DNA from: CAJVXI01 sp036444215
GTDB lineage: Bacteria > Patescibacteriota > Minisyncoccia > UBA6257 > UBA9933
Direction of reading: 5' to 3'
Length of the DNA stretch: 7,053 bases
NCBI GenBank assembly: GCA_036444215.1
Contig: JAZGAA010000016.1
Location: 1-7,053, forward strand
The notes under the pieces were generated by a model. The model saw nothing but the letters and a program-made list of their open reading frames with translations. It was not told where the DNA came from and did no database searches. The translations under genes were made by a program, and so were the position numbers. Positions 4,674-7,053 of this stretch are shown here, in pieces (positions within the stretch are counted from its first letter, which is position 1; the number at the start of each line of letters is the position of its first letter).

Positions 4674-4790
4674 TTAATTTCGAATTTTTAATTTTGAATC
4701 AATTATTTAATAATTTATTTTTTTAAACATTAACAAATTAGAAATTCATTCAAAATTCAAAATTAATAATTAAAAAATTTAGAATGCAAT
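4674..4790. repeat. AT-rich spacer with inverted repeat, rplM-rpsI
   Basis: This 117-nt spacer is almost entirely A/T. TTAATTTTGAAT (4688-4699) is perfectly complementary to ATTCAAAATTAA (4755-4766), and a second partial copy of the right arm (ATTCAAAATT, 4748-4757) sits beside it. Such matches arise easily in low-complexity AT sequence, so this is weaker than the other spacer elements. No clear promoter or ribosome binding site for rpsI is seen. Confidence 0.45.
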
Positions 4791-5252
4791 ATGCCTAAAA
4801 AAGCATCAAAAACCACAAAAAAAGCCACAAAGGTAAAAAAACAGGAAAAGGCACCTCTCAAAAAGGAGCGTTATTTTGAGGCGGTTGGTCGAAGGAAAAC
4901 GGCCATAGCTCGGGTGCGGCTTTATACTAAGGACTCCGACTTCATAGTTAATGAAAAAAAATTAGATAAATACTTTTCCGTTTTGCGTTTTCAAAAAGAG
5001 GCCCTTTCGCCTTTGGTAAAAATGAAAATCGCCGATAAATTAGGAGTGAGCGTAAAAGTGAAAGGTGGGGGTCCGTCTGCTCAGGCCGGCGCTATTCGGC
5101 ATGGCATTAGCCGGGCATTAGTTAAATTTAATTTGGAATTCAAAAAAAGATTGCGCCGGGTCGGCTATCTTACCCGGGATGCCCGAATGGTGGAACGCAA
5201 AAAACCAGGCCTAAAAAAGGCCCGAAGGGCTCCGCAATGGAAAAAGAGATAA
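4791..5252 (+). CDS. rpsI: 30S ribosomal protein S9
   Basis: S9 is in the head of the small subunit; its C-terminal tail reaches the P-site tRNA. The 153-residue product begins with a ~26-residue Lys/Ala-rich extension (ASKTTKKATKVKKQEKAP) before the core YFEAVGRRKTAIARVRLY. It continues with VKGGGPSAQAGAIRHGISRAL and LTRDARMVERKKPGLKKARR, ending APQWKKR where most bacteria have APQFSKR. The terminal Lys-Arg, which approaches the tRNA, is kept. The extension resembles the basic tail of RpoA in composition. ATG at 4791 lacks a clear ribosome binding site. Pairing with rplM is the standard S9/L13 operon. Confidence 0.97.
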   Translation: MPKKASKTTKKATKVKKQEKAPLKKERYFEAVGRRKTAIARVRLYTKDSDFIVNEKKLDKYFSVLRFQKEALSPLVKMKIADKLGVSVKVKGGGPSAQAGAIRHGISRALVKFNLEFKKRLRRVGYLTRDARMVERKKPGLKKARRAPQWKKR

Positions 5253-5253
5253 T

Positions 5254-5673
5254 ATGACTTCCGATAAATTTGTTCTTATTCTTTTACTTTTGATTTTATC
5301 TTTCCACACTGTGGCACTGGTTAATTTTTGGTACTGGACATTTTGGTGGCTTGATGTAGTGATGCATTTTTTGGGAGGTTTTTGGGTAGCTTTATTATTT
5401 TTTAACTTAAATTCAAAGCTTAATTTTCTGCCGATCAACTCATTAAACTCCTTAACTCATAAACTAATAACTATTATCCTGTCTCTCGGATTCGTGGCTT
5501 TAATAGCTGTTTCGTGGGAATTTTATGAATTCCTTTATGATGTTTTTATTTCTATCAGAGGATACCCGTGGGTTGCCCAGCAGGGCATGGCTGACACTAT
5601 TTCTGATTTATTTTTTGGCCTCCTCGGCGGCTTAATCGCAGCAATAATTGTTTTAAAGAAACGGTTAGTTTAA
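5254..5673 (+). CDS. Small integral membrane protein, DUF2238/YjdF-like motif pattern
   Basis: A 139-residue protein with about four membrane segments: 6-24, 28-50, 71-95 and 117-134. Polar residues recur within or beside them: Asp34 and His38 in WWLDVVMHFLGG, Trp88-Glu89, Glu92 and Asp96 in SWEFYEFLYD, and Asp114 and Asp118 in MADTISDLFFGLLGG. The pattern D..xH..xG / WE..E / D..xD with a glycine-rich last helix resembles the DUF2238 (YjdF) family, whose function is not established. The acidic and His residues could bind a metal or ion, which is inference. It follows rpsI with a single base between stop and start (TAA-T-ATG), so it is probably translated from the ribosomal transcript. Its 3' end overlaps the convergent gene by 9 bp. 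Confidence 0.85.
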   Translation: MTSDKFVLILLLLILSFHTVALVNFWYWTFWWLDVVMHFLGGFWVALLFFNLNSKLNFLPINSLNSLTHKLITIILSLGFVALIAVSWEFYEFLYDVFISIRGYPWVAQQGMADTISDLFFGLLGGLIAAIIVLKKRLV

Positions 5674-6978
5674 TCTCATTTTCCAGAGGGAGTTGTTTTG
5701 GATAAGATAAATTAAGTTATTTTCTTGGTCATAGAAAAAAGGTAAAGATTGGTCAGTGATAGTGTATTGATTTAAAGGCGGGCGGTCGTCAACCTCAATA
5801 AAATCAATCCGGTTGCCGTAATTAACAAAAAGATGGATTGAATCCTGATGCCAGATAATGTCTTTGATTTCCGACATATTTTCCAAATTTAGCCGGATAA
5901 CATCTTCGGCTTTTTTATTGATGCCATGGTGCCAATCTTCTAAGAAATGAATGCTTATTTTACCGTTTCTATCAAGAAAGGCGATTTTTTTAGAATCTGG
6001 AGAGAAGGAAAAGCTTTTGGTTGAATGGGCAATTTGGTTTAATTCTTGGTTGGAGAGATTAAAAATATAAATATCATCAAAGTTATCAAAGATAGCGATT
6101 CTATTTCCAGCATTATCAACCCCTATTTTTATAATTTCAGCACCATCTTCAATTGCCAGCGATTCCTGATTGAGAATTATTTCGGTTTTAAGAATTAAAT
6201 TATAAGAAAAAAGAGCATAGCTTTTAGTTTCTATTTTTGAGCTTTTAGTTGTTATTACATAGTAAATACTGGAATTTTCAACGCTCCAAGCTACTGGTTG
6301 TTCATTAATAACAGTGTCCAAGGTTAAGCGGTTGGTGTCTAAAATTTGTAGGCCATTTTCAGTTTCAATAATCAATTTATTTGGTTCAAAAGGATGGAAA
6401 ACAAGACGGGAGATGCCTGTGGTGAGCTTGTCGAATACATTGGAGATGTTGGAAAAGGCCACGTTTATATTAAAAGCGGATGATAAATTATTTAAATCAT
6501 AAAGGTAATAAACTTGCATTCCCTCATCTTTGAGGACAATTTTATTGCCGTCGTTGCTCAAAATAACAAACTCACTACCTTTGATTTTTTTGGAATTATC
6601 TAAGGGTTCTTTTTTGAATTCTTTGGGAATTAAAATTACATTAATCAGTTCGTTGACTAAAGCTGATTCAACTTGAAGATTTTTATAGTAGGGGAGATAA
6701 TTCTCTTTTTTAAGTTCAATTTTGTAAAGTTCTGGTGGAAGATTGGGAATTAGGGTGCCTTTTTGAATCAGCCCGGAGCGGTTTCTAAAGTAGATATTAT
6801 TGAGCTTTATAGCGGCGTCTTTGGGTTCTGTTTCAATATAAATTGCACCGGTTTTTCTGAAATGAAAACTTTCCGGGTTAAGCCGCCAGCCGCTGGAATA
6901 CAAAACAGCCCCGGTGCCGAGCAGGAGAAAAATAATAAGTAAAGTGTAGAATAATAGACGGCGTGTTTTAAAAGTCAT
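5665..6978 (-). CDS. Membrane-anchored PEGA-domain protein with beta-propeller-like C-terminal region
   Basis: The 437-residue product starts with a basic head and one membrane segment (about residues 8-28, LLFYTLLIIFLLLGTGAVLY), probably an uncleaved anchor leaving the rest outside the cytoplasm. A PEGA-type domain follows (about 43-104: TGAIYIETEPKDAAIKLNN ... LPPELYKIELKKENYLPYYK), a fold often found in surface proteins. The remaining ~310 residues have repeated beta-rich blocks of the WD40/TolB style, clearest at 322-346 (SFSPDSKKIAFLDRNGKIS) and at IIWHQDSIHLFVNYG, consistent with a propeller. CPR genomes commonly encode PEGA proteins of this layout; ligand and role are unknown. ATG at 6978 gives a complete signal anchor; no Shine-Dalgarno is visible. 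A promoter lies upstream at 7022-7049. Confidence 0.85.
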   Translation of the reverse strand: MTFKTRRLLFYTLLIIFLLLGTGAVLYSSGWRLNPESFHFRKTGAIYIETEPKDAAIKLNNIYFRNRSGLIQKGTLIPNLPPELYKIELKKENYLPYYKNLQVESALVNELINVILIPKEFKKEPLDNSKKIKGSEFVILSNDGNKIVLKDEGMQVYYLYDLNNLSSAFNINVAFSNISNVFDKLTTGISRLVFHPFEPNKLIIETENGLQILDTNRLTLDTVINEQPVAWSVENSSIYYVITTKSSKIETKSYALFSYNLILKTEIILNQESLAIEDGAEIIKIGVDNAGNRIAIFDNFDDIYIFNLSNQELNQIAHSTKSFSFSPDSKKIAFLDRNGKISIHFLEDWHHGINKKAEDVIRLNLENMSEIKDIIWHQDSIHLFVNYGNRIDFIEVDDRPPLNQYTITDQSLPFFYDQENNLIYLIQNNSLWKMRLN

Positions 6979-7021
6979 TTTTGGTTGGTTTTTTTACTTG
7001 TTAGTTATTAGTTTTTAGTTT

Positions 7022-7049
7022 ATTATAGATGTATAAAATTTATAATCAA
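7022..7049 (-). promoter_or_regulatory. Sigma-70-type promoter for the PEGA-domain gene
   Basis: On the minus strand a perfect -10 box TATAAT (7027-7022) lies 16 nt downstream of TTGATT (7049-7044), which matches the -35 consensus at 4 of 6 positions. Transcription would start near 7015, leaving a leader of about 36 nt without a Shine-Dalgarno. The region is very AT-rich, and TATAAT also occurs on the plus strand at 7041-7046, so the assignment is moderate. Confidence 0.5.
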
Positions 7050-7053
7050 TAGA

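Noticed and set aside
4674..4790. A promoter for rpsI in the AT-rich spacer
   Set aside because: TTGAAT occurs at 4694-4699, but no good -10 box lies at the right distance; in such AT-rich sequence partial matches are meaningless.

Overview
The window looks like a chromosomal segment of a Candidate Phyla Radiation bacterium, most likely of the Parcubacteria/Patescibacteria type. This is inferred from AT-rich sequence, pared-down ribosomal proteins (short L13, S4 without its first zinc cysteines), an RNA polymerase alpha subunit with no C-terminal domain, lysine-rich tails, weak or absent Shine-Dalgarno sites, and flanking genes of kinds familiar from CPR genomes. The standard code (UGA = stop) fits: rplM ends in UGA, and no frame needs UGA to be read through. 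No 16S gene is present to confirm the placement.

Layout. Positions 1-770 hold the 3' end of a gene resembling CPR 'baseplate J-like' proteins. Positions 771-1076 are a non-coding gap with a GC-rich, palindromic island followed by a good sigma-70-type promoter. Positions 1077-5252 are a translation/transcription cluster in the classical bacterial order: infA, rpmJ, rpsM, rpsK, rpsD, rpoA, rplQ, rplM, rpsI. A small membrane protein (5254-5673) is joined to rpsI by a 1-nt gap. It converges, with a 9-bp overlap, on a minus-strand gene (5665-6978) for a membrane-anchored PEGA plus beta-propeller-like protein, whose own promoter lies at 7022-7049.

The cluster supplies initiation factor IF-1, large-subunit proteins L36, L17 and L13, small-subunit proteins S13, S11, S4 and S9, and RNA polymerase alpha, presumably as one or a few co-transcribed units. 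The secY-adk-map block that often precedes infA is not in this window.

The least ordinary signal is in the spacers. Gaps in the cluster are either 1-10 nt or 70-118 nt, and every long one is filled by an inverted repeat built from short degenerate tandem units. Two of them (after rpmJ and after rplQ) are copies of the same element. A third (rpsM-rpsK) can be folded into a three-way, cloverleaf-like junction that spans from stop codon to start region. The fourth (rplM-rpsI) is AT-rich and less certain. A GC-rich palindrome before infA and a perfect 8-bp hairpin inside the rpoA tail may belong to the same phenomenon. Their function, if any, is unknown.
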